Shown: in pieces, positions 1 through 10,925 of the stretch
Layout of the letters: every line of letters starts with the position of its first letter
Numbering within the stretch: the first letter of the stretch is position 1
Origin: Pogostemon cablin
Lineage: Eukaryota > Streptophyta > Magnoliopsida > Lamiales > Lamiaceae
Direction of reading: 5' to 3'
DNA length: 64,000 nucleotides
NCBI GenBank assembly: GCA_023678885.1
Contig: CM042958.1
Span: forward strand, 8,798,852 to 8,862,851
Notes under the pieces: generated by a model
Databases searched by the model: none
What the model saw: only the letters and a program-made list of their open reading frames with translations
What the model was told of the DNA's origin: nothing
Translations under genes and position numbers: made by a program

Positions 1-268
1 ATGTTAACTTTGCATATAAATTATTTATTCATTCTATACGCACCATTTTCATTTAGGTCGTCTCGATAATTAAAAATAATAAAACCACTCGACACAAATT
101 TTATACTTTACTTTAATTTCAAATTTATTAATGCCCTTAATATTTAGTATCATTATTTAAGTGGTTATTATTGTCTTTTCGCATTCTTAAAATTGATCCA
201 GCACATGTAAACATCGCCTGTTTGAATTCATCTGTTTCACATTATACCAAATGAAATTTTGGAAGTAA
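1..268. other. AT-rich 5' flank of chlorophyllase copy 1
   Basis: No gene is seen here. Parts of it (about 130-235) resemble the DNA at about 8840-8960 upstream of chlorophyllase copy 2, for example a shared attcttaaaattgatcc stretch. It is therefore the left part of the duplicated chlorophyllase segment. Confidence 0.55.
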
Positions 269-450
269 TACTCCCTCCATTGCTCTAAAGAGTCCCATTT
301 TATCATTTTGAGGGTCTCATTTCATTTTTTACACATATGAGATTCACGCACACCCACTAATACAACTACATACTACACATTAAATAATAATACTCCTTAA
401 TCCACGTGTCAAAAAGCAAATAACACCCATCGTGGCGGACGGAGGGAGTA
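269..450. mobile_element. Stowaway-type MITE
   Basis: It begins TA-CTCCCTCC and ends GGACGGAGGGAG-TA, so it has the terminal inverted repeats and TA target of Stowaway MITEs (Tc1/mariner-derived). It is about 180 bp and non-coding. It lies just upstream of the chlorophyllase copy 1 promoter and has no counterpart upstream of copy 2, so it inserted after the duplication or was lost from copy 2. Confidence 0.8.
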
Positions 451-454
451 CAAA

Positions 455-455
455 A

Positions 456-487
<32 letters not shown>
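455..487. repeat. (ATT)n microsatellite
   Basis: About 11 units of ATT lie directly after the MITE and upstream of the copy 1 TATA box. Confidence 0.9.
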
Positions 488-489
<2 letters not shown>

Positions 490-528
490 TTAAATAAAAT
501 AATGAATAGTATTTTGCATGGTGGGTGA

Positions 529-537
529 CTATAAAAG
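529..537 (+). promoter_or_regulatory. TATA box of chlorophyllase copy 1
   Basis: CTATAAAAG lies about 60 bp before the ATG at 594. The sequence from here through the ATG is nearly identical to that before copy 2 (9214-9281), so the core promoter was duplicated with the gene. Confidence 0.6.
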
Positions 538-1247
538 GTGGGAAAGGAAGGGCATTTAGATGCACACAGAAAAGAATAAGCAAGAAAATTAAAATGGGAG
601 TATTGTTGGCAGAAAAGATTGAAACTGGTACGAATATGGATGCAGGTGATGTCTTCCAAACTGGAAATTACGAGGTGAAAGGCATCAGTGTTACTACATC
701 ACACACCACCAAACCTCCTGTGGATCTCTTCATCGTTTCACCTGTCCAAAAGGGCACTTACCCTCTGCTCCTCTTCTGCCATGGCTTCATGCTCACCAAC
801 ACTTGGTACACCACCCTCCTCAACCACATTGCTTCCCATGGCTACATCCTCATTGTCCCCAAGGTAGTACCTACCGCTTTTCTTATTTTCTTGCTTTCTT
901 AATACACAAACACTTTTGTAAATTGGGTTCACCGTGTAAACCCTGGGGTTCCATTCCAATCCTATTTACAAGAGAATGATATACTAGCTATATGGATGGA
1001 GTTGTAGTATTAATTAGGTTTTAATTCTTGTTTTCTTTCTTGAATACTCCATAGTATTATGGAGTGATCAGCTGTTCCATTCCTGAGGAAGTGAGGAGAG
1101 CTGCCAAAGTGACCAAGTGGCTATCCGCCCCCACCGGCCTCCCACTTGTTCTCCCAGAGAACGCAGCGGGAGACACCGACAGGCTTGCCCTCGCGGGGCA
1201 CAGTCGGGGCGGAAAGACTGCTTTCGCCCTGGCTCTCGGGAGGATTG

Positions 1248-1712
1248 TGTTGGAAATTTTTAACTTCCAATATAATGTAATTGTGGACAATATATTATTA
1301 TGCAATTATATTAGCTATTCAATTATATTATGGACTTAATTAAGTGATCCAATTAAGGTTAAAGGTTCATGAGTTATAATAATAAATGATATGAGCTTAT
1401 TGAGTAGATACTCAATACTACATGATTATGTGATTATGGGTGGTCTAGTCAAGTAGTATATAAAGGCTCCCAGGTTATGGTCCCCAATATACTAAGCCGC
1501 ACATGGTCTTCCCTTCTCCCAATCGGGAGGGATTACTACGGTCCCCATAAAGGAATTAGGAGGGTTTAGTTGAGGAAGACCATATAACCATTGATCCTGA
1601 GTTCGTGTTCCGCCTAGAGATTCAATGGATCAGGTACGCTTCCGTATTACAGTTTGATCTTAGTTTATCATAATAGGGTTAAGGATTAAGATCTATTAAT
1701 TTATTTCCTACA
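1248..1712 (+). repeat. 5' LTR of the copia element
   Basis: 465 bp, TG...CA ends, equal in length to the 3' LTR at 5544-6008. It contains a possible TATA-like run (TATATAAAGG at about 1458). Confidence 0.93.
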
Positions 1713-1714
1713 AG

Positions 1715-1727
1715 TGGTATCAGAGCC
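1715..1727 (+). promoter_or_regulatory. Primer-binding site (initiator tRNA-Met)
   Basis: TGGTATCAGAGCC lies two bases after the 5' LTR. It is the usual complement to the 3' end of plant initiator tRNA-Met in copia elements. Confidence 0.9.
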
Positions 1728-2660
1728 ACCCTATAAATGATTCTCTGAGATCTGGTATATATGTTTGATCTAAATATATGCATTACGTGAGATTATATAT
1801 TTAGATATAAATTAAGATTGAGTTTAATCATTAAAGTCTTCGATTACACTTAATGATTAATTTTTGCAGATTTTTTTTTGGAGATGAATATGTATTCATA
1901 TAATCATAATCAAATATGGGTGTATATCTCCTTCAATTTGGACTGTGTGCTGCCATTAATTTTTGATAATAATCCCCTCCTGCCAGCAAAAGGTAAATTG
2001 GGTATGATTTTGAGGACTCACTAATTTTATTCGTATTGCTGCTTAATTAAAATTTGCCATGCAGAGTATACGATCGATTGATAGATAGAAGTAAATTGGA
2101 AAATTTTAAATCAATTGACATGACTTAATGGGTTTAAGCAGTTGAGTTATTGTTTTACGTAAATTTATTTATGTGGCTATTCAATAAGTTGAATCCTCTG
2201 GGAAATCTTTTTTTTTTTAATTCTGGATATATATTATCTTGCGAATTGAATCATTTATGTGGTTAATTAAATTTATGTCACATAAAGATATTCATACGGG
2301 TAATTAATTGCATTTTATTAATCAAGCTATTTCGGTATGATTGATAGAATTAATATTCTTATTATTATGGAAAGGGATATTTGTCTAATTTATTTAATTT
2401 TAAATTTGAATTCGGAATCCCTAATTAAGTTAAGAAATCTTTCAATATTTTTAAATTTGGGTGAATCATCTAATAAAATTAAATTAAATTGGGGAGACAG
2501 TTAAATGTCGTTTAATTAAATTAAATATTTTAATATTTATTTAATTAGTCTAGTAAATCTTCAATCTAGTCAATCGAAGCACCATGTTGCCACAGCAATA
2601 TCATGTGTGGAGAAAAGCTTTATTGAAATTACATAGATGGGTGTGGTATTATTTATGTGT

Positions 2661-3060
2661 TCGGCCCACAGGTAGGCACAGTTTGACAGAATAATAACAC
2701 ACATGTGATAATAAGTATGTGATAATTATTTGGATTATTCATGTGAACATGAGTCGGTCCACAGATAGACTCTTGTTTGACAGAACTTATTGTCAATACT
2801 TGATTGTTACACCAAGATTACCACTGCAGTTAATTTTTGTCCACAGACGAGGTTAATGTTGCACAAGGTGTCTTGTGATGGGTCCCTAATTAATAATGTT
2901 TTGCAAGTGTATCTTCATGCGGGTATTGATCAGCCCATAGGTAGATTAATATTTGGCAGAAATACACAATCACATGTGGTGGTAAATATGTGACCATTAT
3001 TTGTTTAACATGTGAGTAATAAGTCGGCCCAAAGGAAGTATATTGCTTGACAGTTTTATT
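2661..3060 (+). repeat. Five degenerate units of about 92 bp inside the copia element
   Basis: A motif like CGGCCCACAGGTAG followed by TTTGACAGAA recurs at about 2661, 2753, 2836, 2930 and 3023, a spacing of 83-94 bp (mostly 92). Units have diverged but keep the order of motifs. It lies between the primer-binding site and the pol remnants, in the gag/leader part of the element. Confidence 0.65.
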
Positions 3061-3659
3061 GTCAGTATTTGACTACTATGTAAAGAGTGTCACTTACAAG
3101 TTGGTATTGATAATAATGATGTGATAGATTCCTTGAGATGATTCTAAACTATTTAAAATTTGAAAGATTATAAAGTTTAGTGCAAGCATGATAATCATTT
3201 TGGATTAATTCTCTGTACAATTAAGAAGTCTGTTAATTAAGTTTAACCTATGTCAAAACAAAATTATACATGATGAGAACTTTAACAATAAGGATGAACT
3301 AATAAGTTTCTAACAAACTCTGTCTCAATAAAGTATAAGGGCAACAAAGAAAAACCCGTTTGGAAAGCTGTCAAAGTATAACCTTTCGTTTTCTCCTAAA
3401 GGCTTGTGGAATTGTTTTATAATACACCACATTAAGATTACTTAGTATGAATGGTGTTGTGGTGTAGTTAAAAGACAAAAAATAGTACTCCACAATATAT
3501 GGTTACTAATTGGAGAAATACTAAAGATTGCAGCTTATGGTCTCAATAAAGTTCCAACCAAAGTAGTTGTGAGAACTCTTTGAGTTTCACATATGGTGAT
3601 ATCCAACTAAGGCTAGATCATTGGGATCTACTAAAGAAAATTGGATTCAAATAGATACA

Positions 3660-4740
3660 AGTTACTTTATTGGTATTAAATAAAGATAATAAGTTTATGA
3701 TCCAATTGATAGGATCATATTTGAGACGGGTAATACGGTATTATGTGAGGATGTTGATTTTGGGGGAAGAATAATATTAGAGACATTGTCCTTAAGGGGA
3801 GTCGATTCGATCCCCACTTATGCTTTAAAGAATTGGTGCAAATTCAGAATAACGATATGACAATGTCAATAATATTTAAGGAATAACAAATTCAACAACC
3901 TCAAGAATTAATGTCACTAAGAAAACCACTAGAGTTGGGTGAAAGACAATTTGAATGATTATGTAGTTTTTCTCTTAAATAATGAGGACACTATAGAATT
4001 AATGGTAGAACATTCAAACAATGTTCATCAAACCATGAAAGGTCCAATTACTCCAAAGTGTGTTAATGCTATAAGTTATGAGTATAAATCAATACAAGAT
4101 GATTAGGTTTGCATCTTGATATAGGATTATACTCAAAAGGGAAGGAAGTTATTATTATAAGATAATCGTGACATTAGTATCATATTTTGATCTTGAATCA
4201 TATTAGATGGAAGTAAAGATAAAGTTCATTGATCGCAACACTGATGATACGATCTAAATGGTTTAAGAACTAATAGGAAATCCATCTATGCATTCAAGCA
4301 AATTTTTTTCGTAAAGGAATCACAAGTATCATCAGGAAGTAAGTGTCTCATTTGGTTTTGAGACAAATGTAGATGATTATGTGATTCAGTGGGAGAATAT
4401 TTAAGTTAAACTAAGGGAGACAAGTGCAGTCTCAATCAGGTGCCCTAAAGTTAAACTAAAAATTTAAGAAATGTAGAAACATTCCATATTCATTGGTTGT
4501 TGGAAGTTGTTGTGTGATGAGGTCTCTACAAGATCTAATTTGACTTATGTTGTTGGTATATTAAGTAGACATTTAAGTAACTCTAGTATGGATCTTTATA
4601 AAGTATGTATAGAGAACTAAGAATAATATGTCTATACATCAGAGATCAGATTTGTTAGAGATCATGAGGAATTCTGATTCTGAGTTTGTTGGATGTCAAT
4701 ATAGTATAAGATCCACTTCAGGCTATATTTTCTGTTGGTC
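3660..4740 (+). pseudogene. Decayed copia pol remnants (integrase end, RT start, RNase H)
   Basis: Short readable pieces include an integrase C-terminal stretch near 3689-3800 (FETGN then EDVDFGG), a piece before the RT near 3953-4110 (DYVVFLLNNED ... EYKSIQDD), and an RNase H piece near 4670-4735 (DSEFVGCQYS ... STSGYIF). Stop codons and frameshifts lie within and between them. The order integrase before RT identifies a copia element. Confidence 0.75.
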
Positions 4741-5530
4741 GGAGAACTATACAAGTAAAAGTATTAAGCAAACACTTTAGCTCATTAACCATGACAACAA
4801 AATTAGTAGCACACTAAGGGCATTCAAACATGAAATAAAGGTTGTGAAGATTTGTCACATAAAGTTCATTGTGACAGTTAGTTCGCAGTAAAGTATTTAT
4901 GACAAGAATACTTATAAGTCAAACAAATTGACATAGAATTCTTGGTTGTTAAAGAAAGTGTTTTGTGTAGATAAAATTTTAGAAGAGCATATTATGATAG
5001 ACTCTAAATATGGATCCACCAATTATGTATTCAACGCCCTGCAATTTTATGAGCTAGCTAATCATGTGGGTGTTATATGGTTTTAGAATACATTAGTTCA
5101 GTGAGAGTCTATATTTATTGTTCTTTAAAGTTTTCAAAACACTTTGATTTGGATAATTCAGTTTTCTGCAGAATAAAGTTCATGACTTTGAATTCATTGT
5201 GAATTCACTTAAGTAATTTCATTTTGTAATATTTTACATTATGGATTGATCTCACTAAAGTTTAAAGTTGGACCAGTTGAAAATAGACATGATGTTGATC
5301 ACATTTGACATGTAATTTCCATGCTACTCACCATATTTGATCTATGTCATTGAGTATATTGATATGGTGATTGTCGGGGTTTAATCACGATTTATAATGT
5401 GATGAATACCGCGGTAGTTCCATATTAGTATATGAGATTAACCAGATTGTTCAGTATAGCCTAAAGAGGAATAGCATAAAGTTGCGCAACTAAGGACTCT
5501 TGATATAATTGCTAACGGAAAATATATAGC

Positions 5531-5543
5531 TCAAGTGGGAGAT
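5531..5543 (+). promoter_or_regulatory. Polypurine tract of the copia element
   Basis: TCAAGTGGGAGAT sits directly before the 3' LTR, where plus-strand DNA synthesis is primed. Confidence 0.7.
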
Positions 5544-6008
5544 TGTTGGAAATTTTTAATTTCCAATATAATGTAATTGTGGACAATATATTATTATGCA
5601 ATTATATTAGCTATTCAATTATATTATGGACTTAATTAAGTGATCCAATTAAAGTTAAAGGTCCATGGGCTATAATAATAAATGATATGGGCTTATTGAG
5701 TAGATACCCAATACTACATGATTAGGTGATTATGAGTGGTCTAGTCAAGTAGTATATAAAGACTCCCAGGTTATGGTCCCCAATATACTAAGCCGCACAT
5801 AGTCTTCCCTTCTCCCCATCGGGAGGGATTACTACGGTCCCCATAAAAGAATTAGGAGGACTTAGTTGAGGAAGGCCATATAACCATTGATCCTGAGTTC
5901 GTGTTCCGCCTAGAGACTCAATGGATCAGGTACGCTTCCGTATTACAGTTTGATCTCAGTTTATCATAATAGAGTTAAGGATTAAGATCTATTAATTTAT
6001 TTTCTACA
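5544..6008 (+). repeat. 3' LTR of the copia element
   Basis: 465 bp, matches the 5' LTR with about 20 substitutions counted by eye, about 18 of them transitions. It is followed by the target duplication GATTG. Confidence 0.93.
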
Positions 6009-6540
6009 GATTGACGACGACAAGTCATCCCGAAAGAAAAAGAAAAAAAGGGCGGTGGGGGACGTCGCGCCCCCACCGCCAAACCCCTACAATTTCAAGG
6101 TCCTCATAGGGACCTCCCCCTCGAATCTGCCCCCGCCCAACATCCTCGAATACATCCCGCGATGTTTCGAGATGTCGGTCCCCGTGGCGGTGATTGGCAC
6201 GGGGTACGGGAACAAGTCGAAAGGGGTGGTCCCGCCGTTCGCCCCGGACGAGGTGAACCACTCGGAGTTCTACAACGAGAGCAAGCCGCCGGCTTGTTAC
6301 TTTCTTGCCAAGGAGTACGGACACGTGGACATGATGGATGATTGGTTTGTGAATATGATGAAGTATATGTGCAAGAGTGGGAATGGTTCCAAGGATTTGA
6401 TGAGGAGAGGTGTTGGGGGGATTGTGGTTGCGTTTCTGAGGTGTTATTTGGACAACAATGATGTGGATCTAAAGGCCATTGTGGATGATCCAACTACTGC
6501 TCCCATAATTCTTGATCCTGTTATTTATGTCAAAGAATAA

Positions 6541-7440
6541 TTCTCTAAATAATTGATTATATATGTTGTTTGGAAAATGTATCATCTATGTCTTCTTTAA
6601 ATGTAATAATTAATAAGAACTTGATGTATCCCTCTTTGCTCTTTAATTTTCATATATCAAATTTGATTTTCTGGTGCTCATGTTTTGTGTAGTTACTCAA
6701 GTTAGGGATGAGTAGCATTTAGGTTACCTCATGCTACATATATAGTACAAGTGTGGAGTTTTTTTTTTTTTTTTTAATAACTTTTTAACATGAGGGGTAA
6801 AATAGAGTTTTCATGAACTATATGTTCATAAGAAATAATCATATTATAATTATATTACTATCAATACATTCTATCAAATGACTATATTTTTTTAACAGAA
6901 AGGATGAAAAATGATACAATTAATTATTAATTTTAAAAATTGTCACCAACATAATTTTTTTAAAAGAAAAATACCAAGGTTTTGTTTTTGTTGTTATTAT
7001 GAAGTAGTAATTAATATATAATCGCATGATGACACTTCCCAAAATACCAAAATTTTGTTGTTATTATGAAGTAACTAGGATAATAATATCTTTTAAGAAA
7101 AAAAGTATTTTTTCCAAAATTTAAATAAAATATATTTGGACTTTGGAGTTAAATTTGGAGCCTGGAGGTGACTCGTAAATTTAAATAAAATATATTTGGA
7201 CTTTGGCTAAGGATGCTACGCTAAAGAGAGATGTATCACTCGAATGAGTGGTATCCGAGAAAAAACGTGAAAGATGACATGTCAATATTTAACGTTTATT
7301 AGGTAGTTGTAATATATTTTATCATTTAGCAAGCTTTAAGACAAGAATGAGATGCTCACAACTCTCCATTTAAATCACATGTTTGTTCGTTTGTTTGTTT
7401 GTTTTCCCCCTCCATTAATTCCCAATTTCTCGATATTTTT
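6541..7440. other. 3' flank of chlorophyllase copy 1
   Basis: No gene. The far part (about 7140-7430) is clearly similar to 11030-11310 after copy 2, marking the right part of the duplicated unit. Within it a 30-bp stretch is directly repeated (7117-7146 and 7177-7206). It lacks the palindrome cluster found after copy 2. Confidence 0.6.
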
Positions 7441-7730
7441 CTTTGAAATGGTACTTATGTAGATGATAGAGTATGATTATTATATACATAAATTACTTTA
7501 AATATGTTACATACTATTATTATAAAAATTTCATCCCGCATCATATAATTTCATTTCATACAGAGAGTTGTGGTTATATAATTGATCTCTCATAAGTGGT
7601 CTATGAAAATAATGAATTGTGTGGTCATATCAAAAATTATTATTTTCAACTTACACAATGATCCTCATCCTGAATTTCTGTTTATCGGCGATGGAGTCAA
7701 GAATTTCATGTAGGGTTCAATTTTATTTCA

Positions 7731-7791
<61 letters not shown>

Positions 7792-8067
7792 TTTCGTCGC
7801 GACTTAAAGTATACATATGTCATTTTGAATATCTAGGTGGTTTATGTTTTCTTTTTGAATAATGGATCCGAGAATTAAAAATCAATATCCCTAAAAAATT
7901 TACATTATTATATATATAATTAAAACACAAAAATATTCATATATGCATAACTAAAACTTACTTACTCTTAATTTTCGTAAAGAAAAATAAGCGTAAATGT
8001 TGAGTTGGAATGCAAGGAGAATATACTTAAAAATAAAATTACCAACTTTGAATTAAATGTATAAGTA
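7441..8067. other. AT-rich intergenic DNA with a TTA microsatellite
   Basis: No gene seen. A run of about 20 TTA/ATT units covers 7730-7791; the leucine-rich ORF across it is an artefact of the repeat. Confidence 0.7.
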
Positions 8068-8099
8068 TTAAGAAATCATAACATTAAATAGTATGAAAT

Positions 8100-8265
8100 T
8101 TGAATTCGTCGTCCCATGAAAATTAAAGAATTCTTCTATTCGAAATATCCAACAATCTGAGTCGGTTCCATCAAATTTTGGGACCTCCATTCTCATTGTT
8201 TGAAGAATCGAAAATGACTCTGTGAATGTGATTCCAAGAAGGTTTTCTTGCCTGGGCTCTTGCAC
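8100..8265 (-). pseudogene. Fragment of a retrotransposon Gag-like reading frame
   Basis: The minus strand reads MEVPKFDGTD then WIFRIEEFFNFHGT, a pattern typical of the N-terminal Gag region of plant Ty3-type retrotransposons. Only about 55 residues remain, with no LTRs or pol nearby, so it is an isolated relic. Confidence 0.55.
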
Positions 8266-8269
8266 TTGT

Positions 8270-8790
8270 GTCGAAGAGCTAGTTGTATATTCTGGGGATT
8301 CTTCAGCCGTTCATTTCCCTTCGTATCCGTACAAAAAAAAAACCTTTAAAAGGACAATTATCCTTGCAAAGTTAATATTATGTCAACAAAATAATTTTCT
8401 TTAATTTGCATGACCAATATGGAAAATTCTTTAAGGTGGGTTAAATACATTTTTGACTAATATTCTTGTAATTATTGTTATTTTTATTATTTTTTTTTGT
8501 CGAAAATGGATATTAATTGTATAAGTAGATAAATTTAATGAATAATAATTTGCTTAAATCCAATTACGAAAAAAATTTGGAAAGAGCTTGTTTCCCATAG
8601 AATGATTATTGTGAGATATTTTGTGAGTTAAATTATATTAATAGTGTGACTCACGAGGCGGTGCAAATAAGGGATGCACAAGACTAATCGTGTACAAATG
8701 CTTTATTTATTTCTTTATTCATAGAATAGCTAGTTAAAGTTTTTTTTTTATATTTAATTATATTAAGTTTTTAGAATTTCACAACTCATT
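8270..8790. other. AT-rich intergenic DNA
   Basis: Nothing recognisable apart from homopolymer T and A runs. Confidence 0.6.
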
Positions 8791-9213
8791 TTTTTTCATG
8801 TTTATATCATCTCCGAGTGTTTATTTATTCATTTACCCGTATGGGTTCTTAATATTTTGTATCAGTATTTAAGTATACGTAGTTATTATATACCGCATAC
8901 ATATTCTTAAAATTGATCCTGTACATATACTAAACGGAATCACCTGTTTAATTAAATTTGGAGTTGAATTCACTATTTTACTTTTCATATATATTCCAAA
9001 ACTATACTCTATAATAAATAACTAATAAAGCTTGAGGAAGGTAGCGTTCATCCAAAAAAATAATAATTACACGTGTCATTCGCGTAGAAAACAGTACCAA
9101 TAGTGGAATAGGTGATCCAATGCCTTTCAATTCTCTGTTTCACACTACTATACACTCGTTTATTATTATTGTAATTAGTAGTATTAAAATAAAATAGTGA
9201 ACATGGCGGGTGC

Positions 9214-9222
9214 CTATAAAAG
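9214..9222 (+). promoter_or_regulatory. TATA box of chlorophyllase copy 2
   Basis: CTATAAAAG lies about 60 bp before the ATG at 9279, as in copy 1. Confidence 0.6.
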
Positions 9223-9278
9223 GTGGGAAAGGAAGGGCATTTAGATGCACACAGAAAAGAATAAGCAAGAAAATTAAA

Positions 9279-10509
9279 ATGGGAGTATTGTTGGCAGAAA
9301 AGATTGAAACTGATACGAATATGGATGCAGGTGATGTCTTCCAAACTGGAAATTACGAGGTGAAAGGCATCAGTGTTACTACATCACACACCACCAAACC
9401 TCCTGTGGATCTCTTCATCGTTTCACCTGTCCAAAAGGGCACTTATCCTCTGCTCCTCTTCTGCCATGGCTTCATGCTCACCAACACTTGGTACACCACC
9501 TCCTCAACCACGTTGCTTCCCATGGCTACATCCTCATTGCCCCCAAGGTAGTACCTACCATTAGGCTTTTCTTATTTTCTTGCTTTCTTAATACACACAC
9601 TTGTGTAAATTGGGTTCACGGTGTAAACCCTGAGGTTCCCCTTCCAATCTTATATACCCTATGTATTGCTAAGGTGTTCAAATCAGGTGTTTATGATGTA
9701 AACTCGATTTACAAAAGAATGATATACTAGCTATATGGAAGGAGTTGTGGTATTAATTAGGTTTTAATTCTTGTTTTCTTTCCATAGTATTATGGAGTGA
9801 TCAGCTGTTCCATTCCTGAGGAAGTGAGGAGAGCTGCCAAAGTGACCGAGTGGCTATCAGCCCCCACCGGCCTCCCGCTTGTTCTCCCGGAGAACGTAGC
9901 GGGAGACACCGACAGGCTTGCCTTTCGGGGCACAGCCGGGGCGGAAAGACTGCTTTCGCCCTGGCTCTCGGGATGATCGATGAAGACAAGTCATCCCGAA
10001 AGAAAAAGAAAAGGGCGGTGGGGCCAAACCCCTACAATTTTAAGGCGCTCATTGGGATCGATCCCGTGGGCGGGACCTCCCCCTTGATCCGGTTCCCGCC
10101 CAAAATCCTCGAATACATCCCCCGATGTTTCGAGATGTCAGTCCCCGTGGCGGTGATCGGCACGGGGTTAGGGAACAAGTGGAAAGGGGTGGTCCCGCCG
10201 TTCGCCCCGAACGGGGTGAACCACTCGGAGTTCTACAACGAGAGCAAGCCGCCGGCTTCTTATTTTCTTGCCAAGGAGTACGGACACGTGGACATGATGG
10301 ATGATAATTTGTATGTGAATATATTGAGGAATTTTTTTTGCAAGAGTGGGAATGGTTCGATGGATTTGATGAGGAGAGGTGTTGGAGGGATTGTGGTTGC
10401 GTTTCTGAGGTGCTATTTGGACAACAATGATGTGGATCTCAAGGCAATTGTGGATGATCCAACTACTGCTCCCATAATTCTTGATCCTGTTATTTATGTC
10501 AAAGAATAA
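9279..10509 (+). pseudogene. CLH: Chlorophyllase copy 2, with two 1-bp frameshifts
   Basis: Same two-exon structure as copy 1: exon 1 is 9279-9547 and exon 2 is 9788-10509, with an intron of 240 bp. Relative to copy 1, one C is missing near 9498 in exon 1 and one base near 9926 in exon 2, each breaking the frame. The rest looks healthy: GHSRGG (Ser codon 9934-9936), GIDPVGG (Asp codon 10060-10062), and the His in GHVDMMDD (10285-10287), so all triad residues are coded. A Lys-rich loop (SSRKKKKRAV) between nucleophile and Asp is longer than I expect for the family. Both deletions lie in short same-base runs, so an assembly error is possible; if so this would be a functional gene of roughly 330 residues. 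Confidence 0.85.
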
Positions 10510-10554
10510 TTCTCTAAATAATTGGTACTAGCACTTTTAATTGTTTGGAAAATG

Positions 10555-10925
10555 TGTTCGATTGTTGCAACAGAACAGAATAAAGAAATCATATATTTTA
10601 TTTGTTCGGTTGTTGCAACGACGGAGTGATTTTTTTTTAATTAATAAATAAGATAACATATAAGTTTTATGACATCATCAATCTTTAAACATGATGATTC
10701 TCTTCCAGTGAAAATAAGCAAGTTTTTGTTTGATTCATTAGCTGTTATCTTATCTATCAATTAAAAAAAACACTAATCTTGTTCTGTTCGGTTGTTGCAA
10801 TGGAACAGATAAAATATATGATTTATGTTCGATTGTTGCAACCGAACAGATGAATTTTTTATTCTTTCGGTTGCAAAAACCGAACAAATAAGATAGATGA
10901 CTGTTCGGTTGTTGCAACCGAACAG
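10555..10925. repeat. Cluster of six short palindromes
   Basis: Six copies of a near-palindrome with arms like CTGTTCGGTTG and CAACCGAACAG around a TTG centre occur at 10555-10578, 10603-10625, 10784-10808, 10826-10849, 10864-10887 and 10901-10925. The last is an exact 11-bp inverted repeat; others carry one to several changes. They lie in the 3' flank of copy 2 and are absent after copy 1. Confidence 0.8.

Larger units (their letters stand above)
1248..6008 (+). mobile_element. Ty1/copia LTR retrotransposon inside chlorophyllase exon 2
   Basis: It is 4761 bp, bounded by 465-bp LTRs that start TGTTGG and end CTACA. The 5-bp target duplication GATTG is perfect (1243-1247 and 6009-6013). The primer-binding site TGGTATCAGAGCC follows the 5' LTR, and a purine-rich tract precedes the 3' LTR. 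The interior has no long ORF, but decayed pol pieces can be read in the order integrase end, RT start, RNase H, which is the copia order. By eye the LTRs differ at about 20 of 465 sites, nearly all transitions, so the insertion is not recent and the copy is dead. It is in the same orientation as the host gene. Confidence 0.93.
594..6540 (+). pseudogene. CLH: Chlorophyllase copy 1, split by a copia retrotransposon and lacking the catalytic Asp
   Basis: Chlorophyllase removes phytol from chlorophyll; it is a serine hydrolase of the alpha/beta fold. Exon 1 is 594-863 (90 codons, from MGVLLAEKIE to the donor AAG|GTAGTA). Exon 2 starts at 1055 after ATAG and carries the nucleophile elbow GHSRGG (Ser codon 1202-1204). 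At 1247 it is cut by an LTR retrotransposon and resumes at 6009 (GATTG target duplication on both sides), ending at TAA 6538-6540. Outside the insertion the frame is open. A second lesion is visible: compared with copy 2, an in-frame block of 18 bp coding for IDPVGG is missing near 6110, which removes the catalytic Asp; the His in the GHVDMMDD region (6322-6324) remains. The region before it also has a Lys-rich loop and a Pro-rich extra stretch. A working enzyme is very unlikely even if the element were spliced out. Confidence 0.9.

Noticed and set aside
6104..6493. A 129-codon minus-strand ORF and another at 6025-6324
   Set aside because: Shadow frames of chlorophyllase exon 2, open because of the GC-rich codons.
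7619..7807. A 62-codon leucine-rich ORF
   Set aside because: Made by the TTA microsatellite.
10555..10925. The palindrome cluster as a CRISPR array
   Set aside because: Units are palindromic, unevenly spaced and variable, and this is a plant nuclear sequence.
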